From Methanobacteriota archaeon (lineage in GTDB: Archaea > Halobacteriota > Methanosarcinia > Methanosarcinales > Methanosarcinaceae), in assembly GCA_030837265.1 (NCBI GenBank), contig JAUPKV010000039.1, positions 1 to 5,449 on the forward strand: 5,449 nt of DNA, in the 5' to 3' direction. Positions 1 to 5,060 of this stretch are shown here, one piece after another; position 1 is the stretch's first letter; each line of letters opens with the position of its first letter. The notes below the pieces were generated by a model. That model made no database searches, was not told the origin of the DNA, and saw only the letters and a program-made list of their open reading frames with translations. The translations under genes and the position numbers were made by a program.

Positions 1-66
1 GCTCTTGCTGTAGCTCAGGATCTGGATTCGAAAATCGAGGGCCTTCTTCGAGATTCTGCATTGTAA
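1..66 (+). CDS. C-terminal end of an unidentified protein (partial, 5' end outside window)
   Basis: Frame 1 is open from the first base to a TAA at 64-66 and reads as 21 residues ending in DLDSKIEGLLRDSAL. The codons and the amphipathic, charged sequence look like the helical tail of a soluble protein, but 21 residues are too few to name a family. It lies 82 bases before the esterase start on the same strand, so it could be an upstream operon partner. The open frame could also be chance, since only 21 codons without a stop are seen. Confidence 0.42.
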   Translation, partial: ALAVAQDLDSKIEGLLRDSAL

Positions 67-133
67 TTTCAAAAAAGTGGATGGCTCAGTATTGCGACCA
101 CGACAAAGCGATGATAGTTCAAAACTAATCAAC

Positions 134-142
134 AAGGATGAG
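134..142 (+). promoter_or_regulatory. Ribosome binding site of the esterase gene
   Basis: AAGGATGAG ends six bases before the ATG at 149. This supports that start over the internal ATG at codon 20, which would remove the signal peptide. Confidence 0.55.
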
Positions 143-148
143 TAAATA

Positions 149-1201
149 ATGGCTCAAACACAAACCATATTTCTCACAATATTAATTCTGGGGGGGATAA
201 TTTCAATGAACCATACTGCAGCAGCACAAGAAAAAATACCGGATGCTGCGTGTGACCCTCGCATCGACCATCAGGTTAGACCTTTCCTCGCGGAACTCAA
301 CAAAAACAGTAGTCCGTTCTGGTTACTACCTGGACCTCAGGTGCGTGCAACCTTGACCGGCCTTCAGAATAAGACGCCAGTCGACCTTTCAGGTGTAAAC
401 ATCACGGAGAAGATGATCATACAGGACGGACGGCAGGTCAAAATCTACATTGTAAAGCCTGAGAAGACGAAGGGTACACCTCCAGTCTTCGTGTTCATTC
501 ATGGAGGAGTCTGGATCGCTGGAGACTTTGAGAACCATAAGCGCTTCGTACGCGATCTGGTTGTCGGTTCAGGTGCAGTGGCGGTATTCCCCGAGTACAC
601 CCCTATCCCGGATGCAGTCTATCCAACGCAGATTGAGGAATGTTTTGCGACTGCCAAATGGGTAACAGCACACGGGGATGAGATCGGAGTGGACGGCAGC
701 AGAATGGCAGTTGCCGGAAACTCTGTCGGCGGCAATATGGCGGCAGTGCTCGCGATGATGGCGAAAGATCGCGGCGGTCCGAAGATCAGACTCCAGGTAC
801 TGTTCTGGCCGGCAACTGACACGAACTTCGAAACCAAATCCTACCAGGAATTCCAAACCGGACGCTTTCTAGCGCGGGACTTCATGAAATTTGGATGGGA
901 TATCTATGCCCCGAATCCTCAGTTGCGACAGGAAGCCTATGTAGCTCCGCTCCAGGCAAGTATCGAACAACTGCGCAGCTTGCCTCCGGCTCTGATTCAG
1001 ACCGCGGAGAACGATCCACTTCGTGATGAGGGAGAATCCTATGCACACAAGCTGGATCAAGCTGGCGTGGAAGTCATTGCCCAGCGCTATATCGGTCAGA
1101 TCCATGACTTCGGCCTGCTGAATGCTTTGCAGGATGTCCCATCGACGCAGGAAGCTCTGCAACAAGCAAGCAAAGCCCTGGAAAAGTCCCTGAATCAATA
1201 G
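149..1201 (+). CDS. Exported alpha/beta hydrolase, hormone-sensitive-lipase (HSL) type esterase
   Basis: This protein of 350 residues probably hydrolyses carboxylic esters outside the cytoplasmic membrane. Residues 7-20 form a hydrophobic core followed by AAAQ, so a Sec signal peptide cut near residue 26 is likely; the n-region oddly has no Lys or Arg. The HSL-family signatures are in order: the HGG oxyanion-hole motif at 118-120, the nucleophile elbow GNSVGG at 190-195 with Ser192, Asp289 in the ENDPLRDEG segment, and His319 in IHDF. The triad is therefore complete as Ser192-Asp289-His319. The length is near that of HSL-type esterases (about 310 residues) plus a signal peptide. The substrate cannot be read from the sequence. 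Its G+C is higher than in the genes to the right, which together with the bacterial-style signal suggests transfer. The family is secure; specificity is unknown. Confidence 0.93.
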   Translation: MAQTQTIFLTILILGGIISMNHTAAAQEKIPDAACDPRIDHQVRPFLAELNKNSSPFWLLPGPQVRATLTGLQNKTPVDLSGVNITEKMIIQDGRQVKIYIVKPEKTKGTPPVFVFIHGGVWIAGDFENHKRFVRDLVVGSGAVAVFPEYTPIPDAVYPTQIEECFATAKWVTAHGDEIGVDGSRMAVAGNSVGGNMAAVLAMMAKDRGGPKIRLQVLFWPATDTNFETKSYQEFQTGRFLARDFMKFGWDIYAPNPQLRQEAYVAPLQASIEQLRSLPPALIQTAENDPLRDEGESYAHKLDQAGVEVIAQRYIGQIHDFGLLNALQDVPSTQEALQQASKALEKSLNQ

Positions 1202-1294
1202 TCTGCGCGGCATCAAAGAGTTTCTTGATGAAGGCCTGACTCGTTCGACTCGAAATAGCTTTCAAGGGCTGGGCTGAGGCAAAAGCGGAGTTAT

Positions 1295-1534
1295 ATGGGC
1301 ACTCGGGGGAGAGTGGCCTTCGTGGTGCATAACGACAAAAATAACGACAAAAAACACGAAGAGGGGCTCGATAACGACTTCTGGAAATAAATCCAGGCTT
1401 ACTGGCAGGAAAAGACGGCGGATCGCGAGAAGCCTCTGCTCGGCCTCTTCACCTGCCGGATTCTGCTTGACAAGCTGTTGAGTATGCTGGAATGTCGGGA
1501 TGTCAGATATGTTAATCTCCGGCACATCTGTTAA
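1295..1534 (+). pseudogene. Possible remnant of a small gene, interrupted by an in-frame TAA
   Basis: From ATG 1295 the frame reads 31 codons (starting MGTRGRVAFVVHNDK) to a TAA at 1388-1390. It then stays open in the same frame for 47 more codons to TAA 1532-1534, with a plausible-looking helical segment (KPLLGLFTCRILLDKLLSML). It has no good ribosome binding site and I recognise no family. The first part is partly generated by the 12-bp tandem repeat. It may be a decayed gene or simply chance openness in G+C-richer DNA. Confidence 0.2.
1318..1361. repeat. Inverted repeat CTTCGTG/CACGAAG enclosing a 12-bp tandem repeat
   Basis: CTTCGTG (1318-1324) and CACGAAG (1355-1361) are perfect reverse complements 30 bases apart. 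Between them ATAACGACAAAA occurs twice head to tail (1329-1340 and 1341-1352), and its ATAACGAC core recurs at 1371-1378. This kind of TTCGTG-rich intergenic repeat is common in prokaryotic genomes, but its role here is unknown. Confidence 0.6.
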
Positions 1535-1566
1535 TCCCCGGTTAGATCTGTTAATTCCCGATTAAT
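1508..1566. repeat. Three degenerate 19-20 bp repeats, operator-like
   Basis: GTTAATCTCCGG, GTTAATCCCCGG and GTTAATTCCCGA begin at 1511, 1530 and 1550, giving 19-20 bp units (about two helical turns). The third unit contains TTAAT-N5-ATTAA (1551-1565), a perfect short inverted repeat, and the second a weaker version. The array ends about 40 bases before the second hydrolase start and just upstream of its TATA-like box, where repressor or activator sites are expected. It is also a possible simple tandem duplication without function. Confidence 0.5.
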
Positions 1567-1580
1567 GTCCTTGATAGTGT

Positions 1581-1600
1581 AATTTATAAGAGCACAGGAG
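1581..1600 (+). promoter_or_regulatory. TATA-like box and ribosome binding site of the Cif-like hydrolase
   Basis: AATTTATAAG (1581-1590) can serve as an archaeal TATA box or a bacterial -10. AGGAG (1596-1600) lies eight bases before ATG 1609 and fixes that start. A TATA box only about 23 bases from the ATG would leave little room for the ribosome site in an archaeal transcript. Either the real promoter is further upstream or the region still has bacterial organisation. Confidence 0.45.
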
Positions 1601-1608
1601 AATGACAT

Positions 1609-2544
1609 ATGTTAAAACAGTCAATATATAGCATTGCATTTGTTTTAGCAACTGCTCTTCCTTCTTTGGCGCAGGTTTCCGATAGGACAGAGTTCGATCG
1701 GATGTTTTCGCATCATACAGCTAAAGTCAATGATGTGCGTCTGCATTACGTGATAGGAGGGAGAGGTGATCCGGTATTGTTGCTGCATGGATTTGCTGAG
1801 ACCTGGTATATGTGGCGGCACATCATGCCTGAGTTAGCGAAGTACTATACTGTTATTGTTCCTGACATGCGAGGTGCTGGAGATTCTGACAAACCCATCA
1901 TCGGCTATGACAAGCGGACGATGGCAACAGATGTTCATCAATTAGTACAGCAACTTGGATATCAACGAATTTTTCTTGTCGGGCATGATATCGGTTTGAT
2001 GGTTGCTTATGCGTATGCGGCAGCTTATCCTGCTGACGTTCGTCGTCTTGTCCTGCTTGATGCACCGATTCCGGGAACAAAAGTATTTGAGGAATTCGTA
2101 AGCAGTGGATCAGCATGGCATTTTGCGTTTCACAGCGTTCGGAATCTGCCCGAGTCACTTGTTGCGGGGCGCGAACGAACATATTTGACTGAAGGTTTTT
2201 ATCGTGCTCTATCTTACAATCCGGCAGCGTTCACTGAAGCCGATGTTAATGAATATGTGCGCTGCTATTCCTCACCTGGTGGTATGCGGGCTGGATTTGA
2301 GTATTTTCGTGCCTTTCCCGATGATTCTAAACAAAATAAAGAATACCTCAAAAGCAAACTTTCAATGCCTGTTTTAGCGTTGGGCGGAGCGCAGAGTTTC
2401 GGCCCTCTGATTGTCAATATGGTTAAGGAAGTAGCAACTAATGTGAGCGGTGGAATGATTGAGCAATGCGGACACTGGATTGCTGATGAACGTCCGGAGT
2501 ATCTAACCGAACAGCTTCTTGTCTTCTTTGGTGAAGAAAAATAA
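1609..2544 (+). CDS. Exported Cif-like alpha/beta hydrolase (epoxide hydrolase family)
   Basis: The 311-residue protein begins with a clear signal peptide: Lys3, a hydrophobic stretch 7-20, and SLA before Gln22. The core matches epoxide hydrolases and resembles the secreted Pseudomonas virulence factor Cif throughout, as I recall it. It shows HGFAE at 60-64 (Cif likewise lacks the usual HGxP proline), MWRHIMPELA, and VGHDIG at 124-129 with nucleophile Asp127. Asp151 in LLDAPIP lies at the position of the Cif acid Glu153, WHF carries His171 (Cif ring-opening His177), and CGHW gives the base His289. The second ring-opening tyrosine of Cif (Tyr239, FEYYRA) appears as Phe233 in FEYFRA, with Tyr232 beside it. 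Asp-based chemistry on an epoxide or haloacid outside the membrane is likely. It starts 407 bases after the esterase and has its own ribosome site. Confidence 0.88.
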   Translation: MLKQSIYSIAFVLATALPSLAQVSDRTEFDRMFSHHTAKVNDVRLHYVIGGRGDPVLLLHGFAETWYMWRHIMPELAKYYTVIVPDMRGAGDSDKPIIGYDKRTMATDVHQLVQQLGYQRIFLVGHDIGLMVAYAYAAAYPADVRRLVLLDAPIPGTKVFEEFVSSGSAWHFAFHSVRNLPESLVAGRERTYLTEGFYRALSYNPAAFTEADVNEYVRCYSSPGGMRAGFEYFRAFPDDSKQNKEYLKSKLSMPVLALGGAQSFGPLIVNMVKEVATNVSGGMIEQCGHWIADERPEYLTEQLLVFFGEEK

Positions 2545-2703
2545 CTCGCTCTGTGATTCTGCGTCGTCTGACATCAAGCATTTCCAGAGATCAATCATTT
2601 CTATAGCTTCCTCCACAAGCTGCATATTTCTTTCAGGATGCTTTGTTAAGTTTATTATAGCTCTCAATATTATTTTATTTCCGGATGTTTGAGGAAATCC
2701 GGG
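2503..2703 (-). pseudogene. Possible gene remnant, truncated at the hydrolase island edge
   Basis: The minus strand is open from just after a TAA at 2704-2706 to a TAG at 2503-2505. The part outside the hydrolase gene reads like real protein, with a Leu/Ile/Glu-rich amphipathic helix pattern (INLTKHPERN then MQLVEEAIEMIDLWKCLMS). An ATG at 2625 would give 40 residues, the last 14 or so overlapping the Cif-like gene antisense. I recognise no family. The likeliest reading is the leftover of an archaeal gene whose remainder was lost when the DNA to the left arrived. A chance open frame is possible. Confidence 0.28.
2651..2660 (+). promoter_or_regulatory. TATA box of the radical SAM gene
   Basis: TTTATTATAG is centred about 30 bases before ATG 2685 in an AT-rich stretch. 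There is no Shine-Dalgarno sequence in the bases just before the ATG, so the transcript is probably leaderless or nearly so. Confidence 0.45.
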
Positions 2704-3635
2704 TTACAAAAGCTTTGAACAAGATAAAGTCAACAAGCAAGATAGCACTGCCATTTCACTGGGACCTGAACATTTACAGGGGATGCGAGCACGGCTGCAA
2801 TTACTGCTATGCAATGTATTCTTACAGCTATCTTGAGAAAAAAATCGAAACGAAAGAAGAGCATTTGTCTGTAGAGGGAGAAAACAATAATTTTTTCCGG
2901 AGGATTTGCGTAAAAACCAATATTGCAGAAGCCCTCGAAAAGCAGCTTGGAGCCCGAACCTGGAAAAAAGAATTAATCAATATAGGTGGAGTCTGTGATA
3001 GTTACCAGCCAGCAGAAGCAAAGTATGGGTTAATGCGTGAAGTTCTGGCTATAATGATCGAGTATAAAAATCCGGTCACTATATCCACAAAATCCGACCT
3101 TATACTCAGAGATTTTGATCTTCTTAGAGAACTTTCCGAACTGACATATGTGAATATTGCAGTTACGGTTACAACAATGGATGAAAAACGAAGTGCTCTA
3201 CTGGAACCCCTTGCTGCTCCTCCCGAAAAACGCTTTTCCATACTGAATAAGTTTAAAGATACAGCCGCTGTTACCGGACTGCATTTGATGCCGATTCTTC
3301 CTTTTCTCACAGACAGCCCTCGAAATCTTGAGCAAATTCTATCTCTTGCATCTGAGTGTGAGGTAGATTATGCTTTACCTGCCGCTCTTTATCTCAGGGG
3401 TGAAACCCGGAAGCATTTTTTCAATTTCCTTAAACTTAATTTTCCCGAACTTGTACATCCGTATCGCAGATTGTATTCTGAAGAAGGGGCTGGCAGAATT
3501 TATAAAGACGAACTTTACGGAATGCTCAAACCTATTATGGAAAAATATCGTCTCTCAGGAAATTATATGAAGCCACTGGAAACAAAAATCCTACAGCCTA
3601 GACAACTTAAGCTTAATGATTTTTTGGAAAAATAG
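2685..3635 (+). CDS. Radical SAM protein, SplB / spore photoproduct lyase-like group (COG1533)
   Basis: The 316-residue cytosolic protein binds a [4Fe-4S] cluster and cleaves S-adenosylmethionine. [10 protein letters not shown] at 32-41 supplies the CxxxCxxC ligands Cys34, Cys38 and Cys41. Other group signatures follow: [11 protein letters not shown] (101-111), [18 protein letters not shown] (130-147), and VTVTTMDEK with [11 protein letters not shown] (160-183). Length is typical. Family members resemble the enzyme that repairs thymine-dimer spore photoproduct, but archaea make no spores and the real substrate is unknown. Most relatives have Thr-Asp at the YQP motif; here Cys104 precedes Asp105. 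The start has no ribosome site but suits a leaderless transcript. The gene stands alone on its strand, and its composition agrees with the archaeal right half of the window. Confidence 0.92.
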   Translation: MFEEIRVTKALNKIKSTSKIALPFHWDLNIYRGCEHGCNYCYAMYSYSYLEKKIETKEEHLSVEGENNNFFRRICVKTNIAEALEKQLGARTWKKELINIGGVCDSYQPAEAKYGLMREVLAIMIEYKNPVTISTKSDLILRDFDLLRELSELTYVNIAVTVTTMDEKRSALLEPLAAPPEKRFSILNKFKDTAAVTGLHLMPILPFLTDSPRNLEQILSLASECEVDYALPAALYLRGETRKHFFNFLKLNFPELVHPYRRLYSEEGAGRIYKDELYGMLKPIMEKYRLSGNYMKPLETKILQPRQLKLNDFLEK

Positions 3636-3788
3636 TTTTGAATCTTTTCGAATGTTTATTGTTAGACTTAAGTGTCAAGTGATTGACTTTGAGCTAATTG
3701 GTTTGGAATGTATTACCCTAAGTGATCCTATGTGATCACCTTTCGTGTTTATTCGACCCACAAAGTAACACACCTGGATATGATTTTA
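3636..3788. other. Intergenic region between convergent radical SAM and zinc-finger genes
   Basis: There is no gene here. It holds a small inverted repeat GTCAA-N4-TTGAC near 3675-3690 and a palindrome GTGATCAC at 3732-3739. The palindrome is preceded by another GTGATCC at 3722. Either could end transcription or bind a protein, but nothing shows which. Confidence 0.4.
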
Positions 3789-3923
3789 CTATGAATCTAT
3801 TTCCTTATGATGAGTGATATTTATCCTCTCATTCCTGGAGTGACAATCTCTAATGTGATCCCTTGTATGTGCCGGATGAACAAATACTGCTTCACAAAAA
3901 AGACAGGGGTATAAATTTTCCAT
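3789..3923 (-). CDS. Small C2H2 zinc-finger protein (44 residues)
   Basis: From ATG at 3923 the minus strand encodes 44 residues ending at TAG 3789-3791. It contains one textbook zinc finger: Cys7-x2-Cys10-x12-His23-x4-His28, with Phe14 at the usual aromatic core position; Cys27 is a possible alternative ligand. The tail is basic and His-rich (ERINITHHKEIDS). Single-finger proteins of this size occur in archaea and are thought to bind nucleic acid or protein; no target can be named. A TATA-like TTTTATATAG (3945-3954, minus strand) is centred about 26 bases before the ATG, and no ribosome site is present, which fits a leaderless mRNA. The exact spacing of ligands makes chance unlikely. The gene is convergent with the radical SAM gene and divergent from Hsp20. 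Confidence 0.78.
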   Translation of the reverse strand: MENLYPCLFCEAVFVHPAHTRDHIRDCHSRNERINITHHKEIDS

Positions 3924-3944
3924 GTTATAAAGTTAGGAATCATT

Positions 3945-3954
3945 CTATATAAAA
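3945..3954 (-). promoter_or_regulatory. TATA box of the zinc-finger gene
   Basis: Read on the minus strand, TTTTATATAG is centred about 26 bases before ATG 3923. Transcription would begin almost at the start codon, giving a leaderless message. Confidence 0.5.
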
Positions 3955-3970
3955 ATTTTGTTAATGATCC

Positions 3971-3980
3971 ATATATAATG
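3971..3980 (+). promoter_or_regulatory. TATA box of the Hsp20 gene
   Basis: ATATATAATG is the best TATA match on the plus strand before the Hsp20 gene. It predicts transcription from about 4000 and hence a leader of roughly 110 bases to ATG 4111. It lies only about 20 bases from the oppositely directed zinc-finger TATA box. A weaker alternative is TATAAA near 3910. Confidence 0.45.
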
Positions 3981-4110
3981 AATTAGTTACGAAAATCGAC
4001 AGCTGTCTGAGGTTATGGAAAGTAAGGTGTCACTTTTTACGTTAAAAGATTCCTTAATCGAATACAAATGTATAAATAAGCTATGCAGCGACTATATTTG
4101 GGGGTATATA

Positions 4111-4410
4111 ATGGCTGAAACCTTGAGACTATCACCAGTTATCAGTACATATCCGGATGATAACTACGAAAATCTTCAAATTGAAGTTATTCTTCCCGGA
4201 GTCGAAAAAAAAGATATTTCATTTAAATTAGATGCAAATAGCTTTTATGTAGCGGCTAATAAAGAAGGAGTTACTTACCTGGACAGTTATTCAATCGCCT
4301 GTCCGGTAGAACCTGGAAAGGCAACTGCAAAGTATTCAAATGGTGTGCTTAAAGTTACAGTACCATATCAGCAGCCTTTAGAAAAATTGGTTGATGTACA
4401 GATAGAGTAA
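4111..4410 (+). CDS. Minimal Hsp20 / alpha-crystallin family small heat-shock protein
   Basis: The 99-residue protein is almost only an alpha-crystallin domain: the first strands NLQIEVILPGVEKKDISFKL (21-40), a middle region ending ACPVEPGKA, and the family signature A-x3-NGVLKVTVP (about 73-85). Such proteins hold unfolding proteins in the cytosol. It is unusually short: the N-terminal arm is about 15 residues and the C-terminal IxI anchoring motif is absent (the end is VDVQIE), so large oligomers may not form. I chose ATG 4111 because the family-like sequence MAETLRLSPV starts there and a G-run lies about six bases upstream. ATG 4015 in the same frame would add 32 residues that look unlike the family, and its GAGG is only two bases away. 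No classical archaeal heat-shock palindrome was recognised upstream. Confidence 0.85.
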   Translation: MAETLRLSPVISTYPDDNYENLQIEVILPGVEKKDISFKLDANSFYVAANKEGVTYLDSYSIACPVEPGKATAKYSNGVLKVTVPYQQPLEKLVDVQIE

Positions 4411-4427
4411 AGAAAAGCGTCAAATAA

Positions 4428-4450
4428 CATCTTCTTTTTTATTCAAGATG
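4428..4450 (+). terminator. Candidate Hsp20 terminator
   Basis: CATCTT (4428-4433) and AAGATG (4445-4450) can pair around a loop that contains a T6 run, 18 bases after the Hsp20 stop codon. Archaeal termination depends mainly on the T run, which is present. Confidence 0.4.
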
Positions 4451-4454
4451 CAAT

Positions 4455-4515
4455 CTCCACCTGTGATAAGATGCTCTTAGGTGGTAACCACACATCATAT
4501 CACAGAGAGGTGGAG
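4455..4515. repeat. Large imperfect hairpin (18 bp in three blocks)
   Basis: CTCCACCT (4455-4462) pairs with AGGTGGAG (4508-4515), GTGATA (4463-4468) with TATCAC (4498-4503), and GATG (4470-4473) with CATC (4493-4496). The interruptions are an AGAG bulge and one A-A mismatch. The loop itself can fold through GTGG-TAA-CCAC (4481-4491). Such order suggests selection, as a structured RNA, a bidirectional terminator or the end of a lost mobile element. No transposase or promoter is seen with it. Confidence 0.7.
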
Positions 4516-4605
4516 TTCACATGGCATAGTTCTATTATACTTTTAGATTTATATATTTATCGTTTATATATATCACTGACTTCAATCTGCTTTAGAATGA
4601 AAAAG

Positions 4606-4650
4606 TTTCACTTTATCCGAATATTAAGTTATAAATATTATAAAGTGAAA
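4606..4650. repeat. Second large hairpin, 11 + 6 bp stem
   Basis: TTTCACTTTAT (4606-4616) is the exact reverse complement of ATAAAGTGAAA (4640-4650). Inside, AATATT at 4620-4625 pairs with AATATT at 4634-4639 after a three-base bulge, closing an eight-base loop. It lies between convergent genes, where a two-way transcription stop would be useful; function is unproven. Confidence 0.7.
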
Positions 4651-4716
4651 GGATCAAAACAGGGAACAGCATATATTTTGTGAACAGAATTAAAAACATG
4701 GTTAAAAAATATATAC

Positions 4717-4734
4717 GGTAGCAACAAGGTAGCA
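4717..4734. repeat. Direct repeat GGTAGCA, 11-bp period
   Basis: GGTAGCA occurs at 4717-4723 and 4728-4734, one helical turn apart, downstream of the minus-strand membrane-protein gene. It may be a protein site or chance. Confidence 0.4.
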
Positions 4735-4770
4735 TGATGTTTAAAAATTTACAACAAAGGGTACAGTCGC

Positions 4771-5034
4771 TTATGTACTTATTTTTGTAACACCTTTTTT
4801 ATTCTTTTTCAAATAAAAATAAACGACTAACCCCAGAGGAACGCCTATAACTAGAGATGTTGCCAGCATATTACTAATTGCCAGATTAATTGGTTCAGAA
4901 TTTAACAGGTTAAAATATAGGGATGTTGAATAGACAGCTTTAGCGCAAGCGACGAAGAACAACAAAACATATACACATAATGTGAAAACTATTGGTGCGA
5001 ATATTGTATCATTTGACCTGAAGTCAAAGGTCAT
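4771..5034 (-). CDS. Small membrane protein with two predicted helices, unknown function
   Basis: The 87-residue protein has hydrophobic segments at about 11-34 and 51-74, followed by the positively charged tail KKNKK (76-80). By the positive-inside rule both ends would face the cytoplasm. I recognise no family and no catalytic or metal-binding motif beyond isolated Cys20 and Cys30. The start is well supported: a near-perfect AAGGAGG lies eight bases before the ATG on the minus strand. The gene is divergent from an ArsR-family regulator, and its TATA region lies between the arms of an inverted repeat. It is therefore plausibly controlled by that regulator and perhaps linked to metal or metalloid stress, which is inference from position only. 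Confidence 0.8.
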   Translation of the reverse strand: MTFDFRSNDTIFAPIVFTLCVYVLLFFVACAKAVYSTSLYFNLLNSEPINLAISNMLATSLVIGVPLGLVVYFYLKKNKKGVTKIST

Positions 5035-5041
5035 TTTCCAC

Positions 5042-5048
5042 TCCTCCT
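5042..5048 (-). promoter_or_regulatory. Strong ribosome binding site of the membrane-protein gene
   Basis: The minus strand reads AAGGAGG a few bases before ATG 5034, complementary to the 16S rRNA 3' end. It is the strongest such site in the window. Confidence 0.75.
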
Positions 5049-5060
5049 TAAATAAATAAA

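Larger units (their letters stand above)
1202..1608. other. 407-bp gap between the two hydrolase genes, no intact gene
   Basis: No convincing complete gene is present on either strand. The 87-codon minus-strand open frame at 1262-1525 is a hydrophobic, low-complexity translation without a recognisable family and is not called. The gap holds a short inverted repeat with a tandem repeat (1318-1361), an interrupted plus-strand frame (1295-1534), three repeat units (1508-1566), and the promoter and ribosome site of the second hydrolase. These are consistent with old rearrangement between two acquired genes. Confidence 0.6.
4411..4770. other. 360-bp intergenic region between convergent Hsp20 and membrane-protein genes
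   Basis: It is very AT rich and holds two large hairpins (4455-4515 and 4606-4650), a T-rich terminator-like repeat (4428-4450) and a short direct repeat (4717-4734). A 70-codon plus-strand frame (4471-4683) begins inside the first hairpin, has no ribosome site and gives a Tyr/Ile/Leu-rich translation without a family, so it is not called. Confidence 0.6.

Noticed and set aside
1295..1390. Resemblance of GRVAFVVHNDK to the N-terminus of methylglyoxal synthase
   Set aside because: Only a few residues match, the frame ends after 31 codons, and no later methylglyoxal synthase motif follows in any frame.
1262..1525. 87-codon minus-strand open frame in the gap
   Set aside because: No ribosome site, low-complexity translation partly produced by the tandem repeat, no recognisable family.
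3370..3570. 66-codon plus-strand frame inside the radical SAM gene
   Set aside because: Out-of-frame shadow of a well-supported gene.
3803..3812. ATGATGA, a possible C box of a C/D guide RNA
   Set aside because: No CUGA D box follows within the usual distance, and the stretch is explained by the zinc-finger gene on the other strand.
3720..3860. Recurring GTGATC motifs as an operator array
   Set aside because: Three copies with irregular spacing, one inside the zinc-finger coding sequence; too weak to call beyond the palindrome at 3732.
4015..4110. Upstream in-frame start for Hsp20 at 4015
   Set aside because: The 32-residue extension does not look like an Hsp20 arm and its GAGG is only two bases from the ATG; kept as an alternative.
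4471..4683. 70-codon plus-strand open frame after Hsp20
   Set aside because: It starts inside a hairpin, lacks a ribosome site, and its residues reflect AT-rich codons only.
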